Below, piece after piece: positions 46,201-55,559 of a stretch of DNA of 58,400 nt (positions are counted from its first letter, which is position 1; every line of letters starts with the position of its first letter). The stretch comes from Welwitschia mirabilis (taxonomy: Eukaryota > Gnetophyta > Gnetopsida > Welwitschiales). The notes below the pieces were generated by a model. The model saw nothing but the letters and a program-made list of their open reading frames with translations, did no database searches and had not been told where the DNA came from. The translations under genes were made by a program, and so were the position numbers. The stretch covers positions 112,675,042 through 112,733,441 of the forward strand of contig JBOZIK010000001.1 of NCBI GenBank assembly GCA_051453625.1, given 5' to 3'.

Positions 46201-47077
46201 TGTTAATTATACTTTAGGGTATGTCGAACAATCTGAAAAGAAATTGTCTAAAATCTTACTAGTGAATTTCAACTATGCAAAATCTAAATTCTGCTTTTTC
46301 TGGAGATTCAGAAAGGATGAAGAGTTAGCAATGTTGCGTTCCTTGGCTGCAGACAATGAAACAAAGGAAAACCAAGTATGAACTGCCCTTCTCATATGAA
46401 TTTCCCACAAAATCTGTTAAGGATTCACAGAAGAAAAATTCTTTCTTTGTTAACATTATACAATGTTTTTTCTGCAGGAAAGGGAGATAGCTGCTGCAGC
46501 TGAGAAGCTAGCTGAGTGCCAGAGAACAATTGACGTTCTCGGTAGGCAATTGAAGACCTTAAAGACACCAGGAGATTCGATTGACTTGTCCAATGACAAT
46601 GAGGATGCAGAGTCAGTCACTTGTGTGGCAATCGATGAAGATACACATTACCCCAATTCCTTGAAATATCCAAAGCATCAAGCAATCCAGTCACCCAAAT
46701 TGTCAATTTATAGCAGAGATGTCATAAAATCTCCCTCGAGGGGTCAGAGTGCTTCAGTGGGTTCTGGATCAGACATAATTGTCAATAGTCACAGGAAGAA
46801 GACATTTGCCCAAACACACAACAGAAGTCTTGCTCATAATGGAGACACTAACATAGATGATAGAGAGAGTCATTCCAGAAGGCCTAGTCTGACAGATACA
46901 GAAACCAGCTCTCCAGCGAAGTCTCCTACAATGGCCACGCACTGCAAAAAGAAAAATGCAGAGTCCCTTGCTGGAAAGTCCTCATCCAGGTCATTTCATA
47001 ATGGGCATGCAAAAGCACCTTCCGAGAAATCTGGAAGTGGAATAGGTAGGTTTTTCTCCCGAAAGTCTAGTCATTGA
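33405..47077 (+). CDS. FPP: Filament-like plant protein (FPP4/5/6 type), five coding exons, 1138 aa
   Basis: Exons 33405-33530, 43355-43535, 43684-46129, 46312-46375 and 46478-47077 join in frame to 3417 nt. The product is a long plant-specific coiled-coil protein of the FPP family (Pfam FPP), thought from family studies to be a filament-like protein; its biochemical role is not established. A basic N-terminus (MDFKKLGWKKKVPGK) is followed by heptad-rich coils with the family block VKKHAKVAEEAVSGWEKAE (about 89-107). Further blocks are THLDNALKECMRQLR (about 135-150), KKLPGPAALAQMKLEAE (about 293), PSLTSMSEDGNDDEVSC (about 429) and LMEDFEEMERL (about 481). The end has AAAAEKLAECQRTIDVLGRQL (about 944) and GRFFSRKSSH (1129-1138). 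Length is slightly above the roughly 900-1050 aa of Arabidopsis homologues I recall. All splice sites are GT-AG. No stops or frameshifts: it appears functional. Confidence 0.95.
33531..35318. other. FPP intron 1, part before the Copia element
   Basis: Intron 1 runs 33531-43354 (9824 bp). This part shows no transposon domain. A 16-A run at 34106-34121 may be the tail of an old SINE/LINE insertion, but its other end cannot be placed. Confidence 0.5.
35319..35798 (+). repeat. 5' LTR of the intronic Copia element
   Basis: It matches 40611-41094 over its 3' two-thirds: GTGTTAAGTCATGG.AA.GTTAGGGTTTT, AAAGGCATCCAATTCA, TTGGTATTGTAGCC, ending CTCAAAATTTCTAAC. The 5' start is set at TGCTAATG because this gives a length equal to the 3' LTR; another TGTTAG at 35215 is possible. 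Confidence 0.75.
35801..35817 (+). other. Primer-binding site of the intronic Copia element
   Basis: TAGTATCAAACCAATGG is a decayed TGGTATCAGAGCCAATGG, directly after the LTR end. Confidence 0.8.
35818..36660 (+). pseudogene. Copia gag relic
   Basis: After several stops, the UBN2-type gag blocks are readable: near 36030 a helix-rich segment ending in EEWDTKKVKEM, and near 36300 RFPIHKMKVGMSLHDHLDEL. The latter corresponds to the 'LY.LKM.EG.S..DHL.EF' block of Copia gags. Broken by stops and an A-run insertion near 36222. Confidence 0.8.
36700..37236 (+). pseudogene. Copia integrase relic
   Basis: A C-K-D-C pair from the zinc finger is visible near 36727. An uninterrupted 85-codon frame (36775-37032) then covers the core: KIKLELVYSDICGP with the first catalytic Asp, LGGSLYFLIFIDDYTRK with the second-strand DD, and LLMDNRREF (normally 'TDNGGEF'). 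The family's 'YTPQQNG' block survives as a frame-shifted HPTKRGC near 37090. Followed by an insertion. Confidence 0.88.
37237..37470 (+). mobile_element. Insertion of unknown type within integrase, led by (CA)n(CT)n
   Basis: Integrase homology stops at HRFPDS, with (CA)6(CT)n from 37237 to about 37278, and resumes near 37480. The intervening DNA has GTGGAGGTTTAAAATCTGGA and ACCTAGGGTTTAATATATCC, words I associate with short dispersed plant repeats. No clear target duplication was found. Confidence 0.5.
37471..38151 (+). pseudogene. Copia integrase C-terminus and start of reverse transcriptase
   Basis: HIEKEKRFKLQDRAQQSIIV followed by GYREDAPGQKLWDLKTG (about 37568-37677) matches the 'K.R.KLD.RA..CIFLGY....KGYRLWD' block. 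WKAAMQDEPKPLEQYKTWEV (38040-38098) is the start of Copia RT ('W..AM..E...L..N.TWEL'). Broken by stops and then by the solo LTR. Confidence 0.88.
38157..39246 (-). mobile_element. Solo LTR nested in Copia reverse transcriptase, perfect 5-bp TSD
   Basis: TTGAA occurs at 38152-38156 and again at 39247-39251. Between them, on the minus strand, the segment starts TGTTGGAAGTTGGTTGTCAT and ends ...GATCCGTGTTTCA, so TG...CA ends. The terminal layout (CTATTCACTCCCCTCTACGG near the end) matches family A LTRs at the window's left. RT homology stops on one side and resumes on the other. The U3-like part (38700-39170) is full of GGTCGCCC/GGTCACCC words. Confidence 0.92.
38730..39170 (-). repeat. GGTCGCCC / GGTCACCC word array in nested LTR
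   Basis: More than ten GGTCGCCC, GGTCACCC or GGTTGCCC words occur every 25-60 bp, the same architecture as the GTCGACC arrays at 1780-2200 and 3040-3400 but with a different core. Confidence 0.7.
39252..40540 (+). pseudogene. Copia reverse transcriptase (rest) and RNase H
   Basis: RLVVKGFAQGQGIEFIKIFS (about 39282-39341) resumes RT. QLDIRLLDEEIYMHQ follows near 39415. The catalytic box reads LLNVDDILIA at 39625-39654 (Tyr to Asn in YVDD). RNase H shows ANLDIRHSTV near 40139 and, in a clean 65-codon frame (40341-40538), TKHVHVKFHFLKEIIENGLV and DALTKTVTIEKH. Several stops elsewhere. Non-functional. Confidence 0.9.
40599..40610 (+). other. Polypurine tract before 3' LTR
   Basis: CAAGGGGAGCG precedes the LTR start TGTTAG, the normal priming site for plus-strand synthesis. 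Confidence 0.65.
40611..41094 (+). repeat. 3' LTR of the intronic Copia element
   Basis: It starts TGTTAGATTG and ends TTTCTAACA (inverted TGTTAG/CTAACA), 484 bp. Its last 350 bp align with the 5' LTR with moderate divergence, so the insertion is old. Confidence 0.88.
41095..41599. other. FPP intron 1, anonymous
   Basis: AT-rich with a short C-rich patch at about 41248-41300; nothing recognised. Confidence 0.4.
41600..42195 (-). pseudogene. Copia gag fragment, antisense in FPP intron 1
   Basis: On the minus strand from about 42190 the frame gives a DRFN.GYWNAKMRIFLQSL-like start (with one stop), followed by LDSEDIIVHGY. This matches the opening of Copia gag ('FDG.NY.YWK.RM..FL.SL....W..V..GY'). 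A further 83-codon frame (41752-42003) is helix-rich and charged. No LTR was found. Confidence 0.55.
42196..43354. other. FPP intron 1, last part
   Basis: No supported gene. A 96-codon minus-strand frame (42318-42608) in a GC-richer patch is unrecognised. The intron ends in a T-rich tract and AAACAG. Confidence 0.45.
43355..43535 (+). CDS. FPP: FPP exon 2 (residues 43-103)
   Basis: Acceptor TTTTGCAAACAG|GAAGCT, donor GTGTCTG|GTAGGA, splitting Gly103. It encodes a coil and the conserved HAKVAEEAVSG, which continues as WEKAE in exon 3. That continuity fixes the splice. Confidence 0.95.
43684..46129 (+). CDS. FPP: FPP exon 3 (main coiled-coil exon, residues 103-918)
   Basis: Acceptor CCTTTGTAG|GTTGGG; donor AAGGTT|GTAAGA at 46130, which leaves two bases to pair with exon 4. 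An alternative donor three bases upstream (CAAAG|GTTGTA, 46127) keeps phase and would drop one residue. The GTAAGA site is the better match. Without splicing the frame stops at TAA 46131-46133, overlapping the donor. Confidence 0.93.
46312..46375 (+). CDS. FPP: FPP exon 4 (residues 918-939)
   Basis: Acceptor GAGATTCAG|AAAGGA, donor AACCAA|GTATGA. It encodes KDEELAMLRSLAADNETKE, an extension of the coil into the conserved C-terminal block. The 64-nt length is what the flanking phases require. Confidence 0.85.
46478..47077 (+). CDS. FPP: FPP exon 5 (C-terminal exon, residues 940-1138)
   Basis: Acceptor TTTTTCTGCAG|GAAAGG. It starts with the family block EREIAAAAEKLAECQRTIDV, then a Ser/Pro-rich low-complexity tail with repeated S-P dipeptides, ending GRFFSRKSSH and TGA at 47075-47077. 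Confidence 0.95.
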   Translation, partial: EREIAAAAEKLAECQRTIDVLGRQLKTLKTPGDSIDLSNDNEDAESVTCVAIDEDTHYPNSLKYPKHQAIQSPKLSIYSRDVIKSPSRGQSASVGSGSDIIVNSHRKKTFAQTHNRSLAHNGDTNIDDRESHSRRPSLTDTETSSPAKSPTMATHCKKKNAESLAGKSSSRSFHNGHAKAPSEKSGSGIGRFFSRKSSH

Positions 47078-47612
47078 AGTGTGCTTTGTGAATATCTATA
47101 TCTGTACATTCCATACTGTGAAATGTTTGCATTCGTGTGTCTTGTAATAAAGAATGCCAGAGAGCTCTTAAACAGCGACACTCTTCGTCATGTCAAAATC
47201 TTTGCACACAGTATTTACCACGGCTGAATGATTGTAAATTGGATTAGTAAATTGTTACATAGCACATTATGTTTACTGATGGTTTCCTCTGTTTGCGACA
47301 CTGTAAACTTTTGAAGGTACTGTAGTACATTGTTGCACTTGCTAGATTGTTACTTTCGTAATCATTCATATTTATATTTGGAAGCATGCTCAGTTAAATG
47401 TAACTGAACTTTGTAGGATTTTGGTACAACACTGTAAAGATTATTTTTGTATAATGTGAATGTTGGAAGATAGTTTTATATGAGTTACACAATACATAAG
47501 TTATGAGACAATTGCGTGTCTTATATGCTTATTAAGAATAACTAGTGATAGCTCCAGAAGTTATGATGATTTGACGTATTTCTTCATTTAATATTTATGC
47601 ATAATTGTGAAG
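47078..47612 (+). other. FPP 3' UTR and downstream DNA
   Basis: The 3' UTR probably ends shortly after the AATAAA at 47146. GT-rich sequence follows near 47170-47330, suitable as a downstream element. No other gene is visible. Confidence 0.5.
47146..47151 (+). terminator. Polyadenylation signal AATAAA of FPP
   Basis: AATAAA 69 nt after the stop codon, preceded by TGTA- and TTTG-rich far-upstream-type sequence. Typical of plants, though a longer 3' UTR is possible. Confidence 0.6.
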
Positions 47613-48800
47613 TGATGTCATAACTTATTAAAATGTACTATCTTATATGATCACATTACATGAATTGGTGACTTACTAGAATGTACTATCCTTTATATTC
47701 TTAGTCCTTACAATGAATACAAAGTAAATCTTGCAAATCTGAGAAATACTAATGTATTATCCCGTATAGTCACATGGTGGAGGATAATATTACATGAATT
47801 GGTGACCTCTGAGAATCTACTATTGTGTATATTTTTAGTTCTTAAAATAGATACAAAGCAAACCTTGTAAATCTAAGAGATCTCACTAATGTACTATTTC
47901 GTACAATCACATGTTAGAAGCTAATATGAAATGAATTGACAACTTGTTAATATGTACTATCCTGTATATTCTTAGTCTGTGCAATGAATACAAAGTAAAC
48001 TTTGTGAATCTAAGACACAGTAACGTACTATCTCATACAATCAGTGAATTGGTGACCTGTTAGAATGTACTATCCTATATATTTCTAGTCCTTGCAATGA
48101 ATACAAAGCAAACCTTATAAATCTGAGAGACATTAATGTACTATCTCGTACACTCACATGTTGGAAAATAATCTTGCATGAATTGATGACCTATGAGAAT
48201 ATATTATTCCTTATATTCTTAGTCCTGACAGTAAATACAAAGCAAAGCTTTTAAATCTGAGAGACACTAATGTACTATTTCGTATAATCACATGTTGGAA
48301 GCTAATGTTAAATGAGTTGATGACTTGTTAGGATGTACTCTACCATATATTCTTAGTCCATGCAATATATACAAAGTAAACCTTGTAAATCTGAGAGAAA
48401 CTAATGTACTGTCTCATACAATTACATGTTGGAAGATAATATTACATGAATCGGTGACCTATTAAAATGTAATATCTTGTACATTCTTAGTCCTTACAAT
48501 GAATATAAAACAAACCTTGTAAATTTAAGACACTAATGTACTATCTTATACAATCACATGTCAAATGTATTATATGAACTAAAGACCTGGTAGAATGTAT
48601 TGTCCTATATATTCTTAGTCCTTGCAATCAATACAAAGCAAACCTTGTAAAGATGAGAGACACTAATGTACTATCTTGTATAATCAGATGCTGGAAGATA
48701 AATATTAAATGAATTGGTGACTTGTTAGAATGTACTATCCCATATATTCTTGGTTCGTACAATGAATACAAATTAAACCTTGTAAATCTAACAGACAAGA
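47613..48800 (+). repeat. ~134-bp tandem array, about nine copies
   Basis: Units start with GAATTGGTGACC-type words at 47662, 47796, 47933, 48046, 48180, 48314, 48448, 48576 and 48711, spaced 134, 137, 113, 134, 134, 134, 128 and 135 bp. A truncated unit precedes the first, from about 47613. Each unit carries ATGTACTATC twice, about half a unit apart, plus TATATTCTTAGTCCTTGCAA and TACAAAGCAAACCTTGTAAA. Copies differ by scattered substitutions and small indels. The array begins about 460 bp beyond the FPP poly(A) signal. Confidence 0.95.
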
Positions 48801-50059
48801 AGTAGAGTTTTGTAGTTTTTGGGTATGATTGTGACCTTTACTAAAATATAAATATGATTGTACAACATGTATCAAAATATAAAATACTTATATGCAAGGG
48901 AGAAATTATACATAAACAATGAATGAATAACCAAATGTGGAAGTATCAAAATAAGAAATAACATGAGATATATGCAACATATGAAGGGTCACGTATGAAG
49001 TGCTACATCTCTTCCTATTAAGAATAGTAATTTGATATGAACATTTAAAAGTGCTCAAAACACATGGTAAGTACAAGGTTAAGAAGCCTTTGACAAGGCT
49101 ATAAAAATAATGGAACTAAAAGAGAAAGCAAAAATATTTCTTTGATCAAGTGATACATTATCATAACCAAAGATAAAGTCTTTAAAAGTAATAAAATAAC
49201 TTTTAAGCATCGTTTGTTGCATGATCCTTAACTGGTATAAAACCACTCTCATATGCTTTGTTTTGTCTATTGATTGTATGTTGTATAAGGGTGGCATAGA
49301 GGTTTGAATACAAAGGATTGGTTGTGGAAATTTTAGATTCTAAGGAAGTACCGATGACATTGAGAAAAGTCTAGCTAACCAATGTTGTCATAGCTAGAGA
49401 AGGCAATTATCCTCTAAGAGAATTTTGGCTAACTGAGTATGCATCTCAAAAGTAATACTTTGCAAAATAGTAGCCTTAGTTCTTAAATCTAGGAAACTGG
49501 AGTTATTGATTTTTTAAAAAATTTGATTGCATTATTTTTTTTAGAATACATGAAGGATGTAGGATTTAAAACACTTTTATAGAAATGTATAGTGCCTTAG
49601 AGGATTTAATAAATCTCTAAGAAGAATATGCCTTTAATTTGGATAAAATCCTTGAAAGGATATAAAAATCAATGTTAAAGCACTTTGAGCTGTAAACCAA
49701 TCAATGAAGCAATGTTGGAAACTATTTTCATTATCCCAAAAAGAGTAGGTAACAGTTGCAAATCCTAGATAGAGATACAATTAGAAGTATTGTTGTTTGA
49801 TAAGAGAGGTGAGTTTTAGATGTTCTTAGCTCTTAATATCCGTAGAATCTCTAAGTTTGAGGTACCCTATAATTTATCACAATGATTCTTAATGAATATT
49901 TCTTTCGAAAGCATATGCTAGTTGCTTTTTACCTTCATGAGGGTAAAAATGATTGTCATCTTTCCATTGTATTGAGTTTAGAGGTAAAACATAGTTTGCT
50001 TGAGCATCAATTCATTAGAAACATGAGAAATAAAGTTTACAAAATTTTTGTTTGTAACA
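48801..50059. other. AT-rich DNA, unrecognised
   Basis: No coding content is supported. It may include the 3' end of the adjacent minus-strand LINE, but no poly(A) tail or motif could be placed. Confidence 0.35.
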
Positions 50060-52650
50060 CTTGAGCTATCATAGAGTTGCTAAAAGGTTTCACATGAAAT
50101 CCATTGATTATTCAAGCTAAATATGAAAGAAAAACCATATCCTTATTAAATTAATGAGTTACCAACTAAGATCTTAAAGAAGCAACCAAAGTGCCATTTA
50201 ATGGTAACCATCATGAAATTAATTTTAGTAATATTGAATAAGGAATAGAAAATTTGTTTCAAATAATCTTCTTATGAATCATTTTGCATGTAATCCAAAC
50301 TTTTGTGAGAAACGTAGATCTTTGAATCTTGACATCTATTTGAGATATAAACTAGTTAATAAGATGAATACCTTTCCAGATTGGTTTCTACTTTGGATTA
50401 CTAGACTATAATTATTTAGAGACTAAGTCATATTAACATCTGGTGAAATCAAAATAATTAGGTAACCACTTATCATAGGAAAAGATTCCTTACAAAATGT
50501 AATAAAAAGGACTCAAACCTCCTTTTTTAATTTAGTAAGCAACAAATTCTTCATGTAACTAAGTGAAATCCTTCCTATTATTGTTACCTAACCCCATAAA
50601 ATCATGAAGTGAATTTTCAGTTTACTTGTAGGTTAAAGCAATGGGAGCCCAACAAGAGAAATAATAGATTTAAGTAGCAATTAAAATACATTTACACCAA
50701 GTATTTCTCAATCATTATGATCTTTTTAGATTTCTATTTATCTACCTTGAAAGCTAATTTATTAACAGTAAAGACACAAAGCTACTTAGAAGTCCCTTGG
50801 AATGAAAAAGAAATTCCACGAATTTTAATCATGTCATTATCTTGCACGATTTTCTTTGGTTTAAGTCGTGCATAAATTTTTTGGATTTTCAATTATTCTT
50901 AGACCTAACTAGAGCACAATAAAGATAAATCTAAAGAGTTGTTAATTAATTTTGGCTTGAGGATTCTTAATGAAAAAGGAGCCATCTACAAATTGCATGT
51001 TGATAAGTTACTTTGGATTTTCACCAAAATTAATGCAATGAATAAGATTCTCCTATTAATCCTTCCAAATACCATGGCATCAAAAAATTTGCTACAATGA
51101 TGAAACAAATATGAAGTCAAAGGACATTCTTATCTAAGAAATATTTCAATAACAAAAAAGGAACTAACACTTCTTATAGTGATGACATAAGCATTTGCAT
51201 CCTTGGACAAATAATTCATCATATGAATGACAACCTTTCTAGATCCTAGGTTTTTCATGTAAGTTAACATAATTTTTCATTCAATTTTATCATAAGCTTT
51301 TGTTTAAAAACGTTCAAGGTAGGAAATATCTTAATTAAAATCCTTTATCAATGTTATACCTTCTCACGTAGATCAACAAAACCACTTTTTTAAAATAAAA
51401 ATAATATCAAGTAGGATAATCTTCAATCTATTAGGTAAACATTTAACTAAAGTTTTGCAAGAAACATTGAGTAAAGTGATTTCTCTCTAATTGGAAATGG
51501 AATGTAAGTAACCTAATCTTAGTAAAAGATGGATGACACTTTGATTAACCTTTGGATCTATGATTCCTTCATGTGAGGCTTCTTAAACTAACTTGAAGTA
51601 CTTTTCCCCAAGAATCACCCAATGTTTTTTAATAAAATTCTATAAAAAAACCATGCATTCTTAGAGCCTTATCATTAAGAATGTTAAAGCAAGTTGCTTT
51701 TAATTCATCCTCTATAATATTGTTTTTCAAAATATGATGATGGATTTCTAAAATGTTTTGGGGAATGAAGCTAGCATTTTGGTTAAAGAAATACTAATGG
51801 AATCTATCTAATTTATAGACCGTAGTAAAATGCTTGATTAAATAACTAAGAAGGCTTGAGAATTAGTGTGTAAACTATCATCAAATTCAAGTTTGTTTAA
51901 TTGAGGAGAAGGAAAATCTTTCTCAAAGAATTTGAAAAATTCCTTACAATTGGCATCTTAAGTGTTAAGCTAAGGAATACTACTATTTACATAATTCTTG
52001 ATTCTTGGAAATTACTCATGAAGAAGATGATTAAAAAGATCTTGTTTTATAGTAGTAGAAACTACTAAAACATGCTGTTAGACGTTTAAATATACTTCTC
52101 TTGCTTTAGCAACTATTTGTTTACCAAATTGTTTAAAATGATTCTAGATATAATACATAGCATGAATGCGCTATGTAATTCATCCAGTATTGCCACTTGA
52201 AGAAGGCTTTCTATTTCATAAAGTATGAAAAATAATTTTGCTTGATTTAGACTTACATGCATTTTCATATAAGCTAAAGAGAGAAGAGTGATTTTTATTG
52301 GTCAAACTTCCACAGTTAATGTTCAAACAAGATGACATAATGATTTAGTAATAAGCAATCATTATAGGCTCTAATAAAAGCATTTTGATTCTAAATTGAG
52401 ATAAAAATAAGATACAACCTATCAGGAAGTTGAAGGATACAATCATGTCCTGATTGGAAATTTAACTAGGTATATAAAACTTCTTTAAGAGAAGATTGAC
52501 ATTGTATAATGTAATCAATAAAACAAAACTACTCTTTAAGAGAATACTACTTTTTTTTAGGAATTTTTATAAAAAGAGAAGCCTTTAATCTTATCAAGCA
52601 AATTATCCATCGTATAAGTCTTCATTGAGGATCCAAGGAACATTTGAAGG
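50060..52650 (-). pseudogene. LINE (L1-type) reverse transcriptase relic
   Basis: Read on the minus strand with many stops, the order is that of plant L1 ORF2. A LNDKALRMHGFF segment near 51690 corresponds to 'AP G.DGF'. KAYDKIE at about 51280-51300 is the 'KAYD..W' block, with Trp now a stop. QFVDGSFFIKN stands for 'QFADDT' with the catalytic box FVDG at 50981-50992. A segment around 50520-50600 ends IKKGGLSPF, the 'K..GGLG.R' block. Both catalytic aspartates are compromised, so it is dead. ORF1-like sequence lies upstream on the same strand (53510-54000). Confidence 0.75.
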
Positions 52651-53509
52651 AGTAGATTAGGAAGAGAAGATTACCTCTAATCATAATGTGGTTTTTTTTC
52701 AAGTAGCTTTACGTAGAGCATAAATGCGACAAATTCCAAAAAGTTAACGAGGGGAAAATGAAGCACTCGATTGCATTTATTTTAAGAATCATGATCATTT
52801 TGGATAACTTTAAAGTGCTAATATTTATGAAGAATGATATAAGAAGCATCTCTACTAGTACAATGTTTTGTTATAAAATATTTTTAATAAATAATTTTTC
52901 AATAAAATTCATTTTTTTTAGAGATAATAATTTATAATATAAAATCAAGAGATAAGTAAACTTGCTAAATAGCTTCTCTTCTCAAAAGGCTATTTATAAG
53001 CCCTTAGATATTTCAAGAATATATGATCATTGTCTGTGGAAATAAGGCCCCTACCTTATTACTAAATCAATGATTAAGTTGTACTTGAGATTCATGTGAT
53101 TCTCTCAGTTTACCTCTAAAATCTAAAATAATTATAGATGTTGTTCTTTAATACTCTTTTAACAAAAGAATTTATTGTATTTAGAAACTTACTTTTGTTT
53201 GAAGGTCTATCAAGATTGGGTCATTTATGTGATTTTGCTATTTCTAAGTCTTCTACACTTGATTAGTTATTATTTTTAGAGCATCATTTGAAATAGAAGA
53301 ATGCACATTTTTTGGAACTAGAGACTTTCAAAAATGAAAAAGCATTAAATTCTTTTCCCTTACTAGTTGAATAAAATAGAATATTTCTATTCTTTGGTAT
53401 TGTATTATTTTACTCCCAAATGAAGTATTTTGACTAAAAATGAACTTGAAGTAGAAGGATTTCTAGCTCTTTTTTTTTAGAGGTTTATCAATAAACATCT
53501 TTTATTACA
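52651..53509. other. Region between LINE ORF1 and RT relics
   Basis: Should correspond to the endonuclease part of the LINE, but I could not read endonuclease motifs in it. Confidence 0.3.
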
Positions 53510-54000
53510 AGAGGGGACAATGATTAATGAAATGATCTTCTCTATGGCAATAGTTGCATGAATTCAAAAGGTTAAAGTAAACAACTTGTTGTTTATGGAT
53601 AACAGAACTGGCTTTAATGATAAAACTTTCTTTTTGTTATTTAAATATATAGCAACTAAATTCCTTATTCTAATTCCTAGTGAAGAAGAAAAGTTTTGAA
53701 TAACAAAAATTGTTCTAAAGAGATCAACTATCTTAGAATTAAATTTATTAAAAGTAATGGGAAAATTTGGTAACTCCACAAAACAAAGCACATGATGGTA
53801 TTCCAAAGCATTAAGATTAACATTTAGTTTTTATTATCTAACTATTAAAATAGCATGGTGATAAATAAAAGTATGCAAAAAGATAACTTTTTATTTTTTC
53901 TACCATACAGATTTTAGAAAGCTTGCTAATGAAATATTTCAAGCCAAATATTTTTGCATCTGAGGCTATATTATTCTAATGCAATAAAACTAAATAATCT
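53510..54000 (-). pseudogene. LINE ORF1 relic with CCHC zinc knuckle
   Basis: On the minus strand an 80-codon frame (53564-53806) has the LPNFPITFNKFN...IGIRI-type pattern of the DUF4283 region found in plant L1 ORF1. A frame-shifted, perfect CX2CX4HX4C knuckle follows (CNYCHREDHFINHC, 53517-53558). This order, DUF4283 then CCHC, is standard for L1 ORF1, and the RT relic lies downstream on the same strand about 0.9-3.5 kb away. Assignment is by motif order, not alignment. Confidence 0.6.
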
Positions 54001-54399
54001 ATTCTAACAGAGGTTTTGATCTTGGGAGCTAACCTAAGTTTATGAAAAAAATTCCACAAAAAGCAGGATAAAATAAAAATCTGTACATACTATGCTCTCT
54101 TCAGCATTATATGGTAAAGCCTCTTAGAAGTCATATTTAAGAGAATTTACATTATTTGAATCCCCCATGTCAAGGAAGAGATTATGGTAACGTTTTAAAT
54201 CCTTGTATCTTATATCTTTTTAGTTGCAAAAAACCCTTTTTGATTTGCATCATCAAAGTCTTATGTCTTCTTCTACCTAATCTTTTTAATTTTCTATCTA
54301 TATATAAGATTCTAACTCTAATACTCTTATGTAATCTTACATGTGTTTGATTTAGCCCTTTCATGTCATATTTAGTTATTTATAAACTCTTTAAGTCCT
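54001..54399. other. AT-rich DNA, unrecognised
   Basis: Two overlapping 60-64 codon frames on opposite strands (54156-54364) are basic or hydrophobic and match nothing. It lies where a 3' LTR for the neighbouring minus-strand Copia fragment would be. Confidence 0.35.
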
Positions 54400-54640
54400 C
54401 CTCTTAAAAGTCATTTTGTAAATTCTTCAACTGTTTTATTTTTAATAAACATATCTATAACACGATCTTCAAGATTATCACTCATAACATGCATCTTCTT
54501 GTCAATGTGTTTTGTTTTCTAATGTATCTTAACTTTGTGTTTTCTTTTCTAAGGCATGCATGGAACATATTTTTCTAGATTCTTGATCCTTATAATGGAA
54601 ACAATTTTGTCTATTATTGCCTTAAAATCCATTCATACAT
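54400..54640 (-). pseudogene. Copia RNase H C-terminal fragment
   Basis: The minus strand gives KTKHIDKKMHVMSDNLEDRV, then a segment like 'I...V.T..Q.AD.FTK' ending in EEFTK. This corresponds to the end of Copia RNase H ('RTKHI.IDCHFVREK...G'). Stops follow. Confidence 0.65.
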
Positions 54641-54927
54641 AGTAACATGTAAGAGTAATGTTTAAGAGATGAAACATTTTACTTAGTTTCTTTAATAGCT
54701 TAAATGTGTTAAATACCATTGATATAGAGATTAAGAACAAATCTGTATAGTGACAATTTTGTTTATGACATAACACAAGGAAGAAAAATATAAGGAAAAG
54801 AAACCATAACAAACAATACAATTTTTAATGTGGTATATTTGGTTGTAATCTATCTGCATGAATCCAACTCATTTTATATTAGTGAAGAGTCATAATGAAA
54901 GTGATACAATAATCTCATAATAATTTT
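54641..54927. other. AT-rich DNA, unrecognised
   Basis: Upstream part of the Copia fragment is too decayed to read; no other content. Confidence 0.3.
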
Positions 54928-55199
54928 TGTTGGATCTGTGAGGTCAATTAAGCACAGTGAGCCCTATGAAAACTGAGAGTCGTAACCACTCTTTAGGTAG
55001 CATACAAGATATTCAACTAAAACAACTCAATGATTTCATTTTTTAAAACAAATTTATACAATAAGAATTTCTAAAACTAGAAAAAGGATGGATAATGTGA
55101 GAGAGATCATAGGAGAAAGAACCGGATGAGGGAGAAGAAATTATAATGGTGGTCTTAACAACCACATAACGATAGGCATCCCACCAAAAATATCCAACA
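54928..55199 (-). mobile_element. 272-bp Copia-type 3' LTR, minus strand
   Basis: On the minus strand it starts TGTTGGATATTTTTGG and ends CACAGATCCAACA (inverted TGTTGGAT/ATCCAACA). A purine tract TTAAAGGGGGGGCT directly precedes its start, as for a 3' LTR. The internal region beyond (55220-55440) is unreadable and runs into a LINE relic, so this is a truncated element. Confidence 0.8.
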
Positions 55200-55213
55200 A
55201 GCCCCCCCTTTAA
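55200..55213 (-). other. Polypurine tract of minus-strand Copia element
   Basis: Minus-strand TTAAAGGGGGGGCT immediately before TGTTGG. Confidence 0.8.
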
Positions 55214-55559
55214 TGTCAATTTTGTAACAAAGTGAAAGATTGATATTAACTATAAACTAATAATAGAAGCTCTAAGCTTTGAACCAATGATGGACACACT
55301 GAGCTACCCAAATTTGCAACTTCAAGGAAGATTTCCTTTGAGTGATCTTCCTAGATGAATCTACACTCTTCATCCTATACAACTTCAAAGAAGACATCCT
55401 CTGAGTGGTTTGCTTAAGAAATTTGCGTACCTTGCTTGAAACCATGGAACATCCTAATACTTCAAAATGGACAAACCCAAACCATGGAAATCCAATATTA
55501 AAAAAATTAAAAAAATATATTATTCTAGATATTTAAAATAAAGTATTGGTGATTAGTAT
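55214..55559. other. Truncated internal part of the Copia element
   Basis: It contains an internal direct duplication: ACTTCAAGGAAGATTTCCTTTGAGTG near 55320 and ACTTCAAAGAAGACATCCTCTGAGTG near 55381, about 61 bp apart. No protein motif is readable. Confidence 0.4.

Noticed and set aside
47613-48800. CRISPR-like array
   Set aside because: Repeats are contiguous 134-bp tandem units in a plant genome, without short identical repeats separated by unique spacers.
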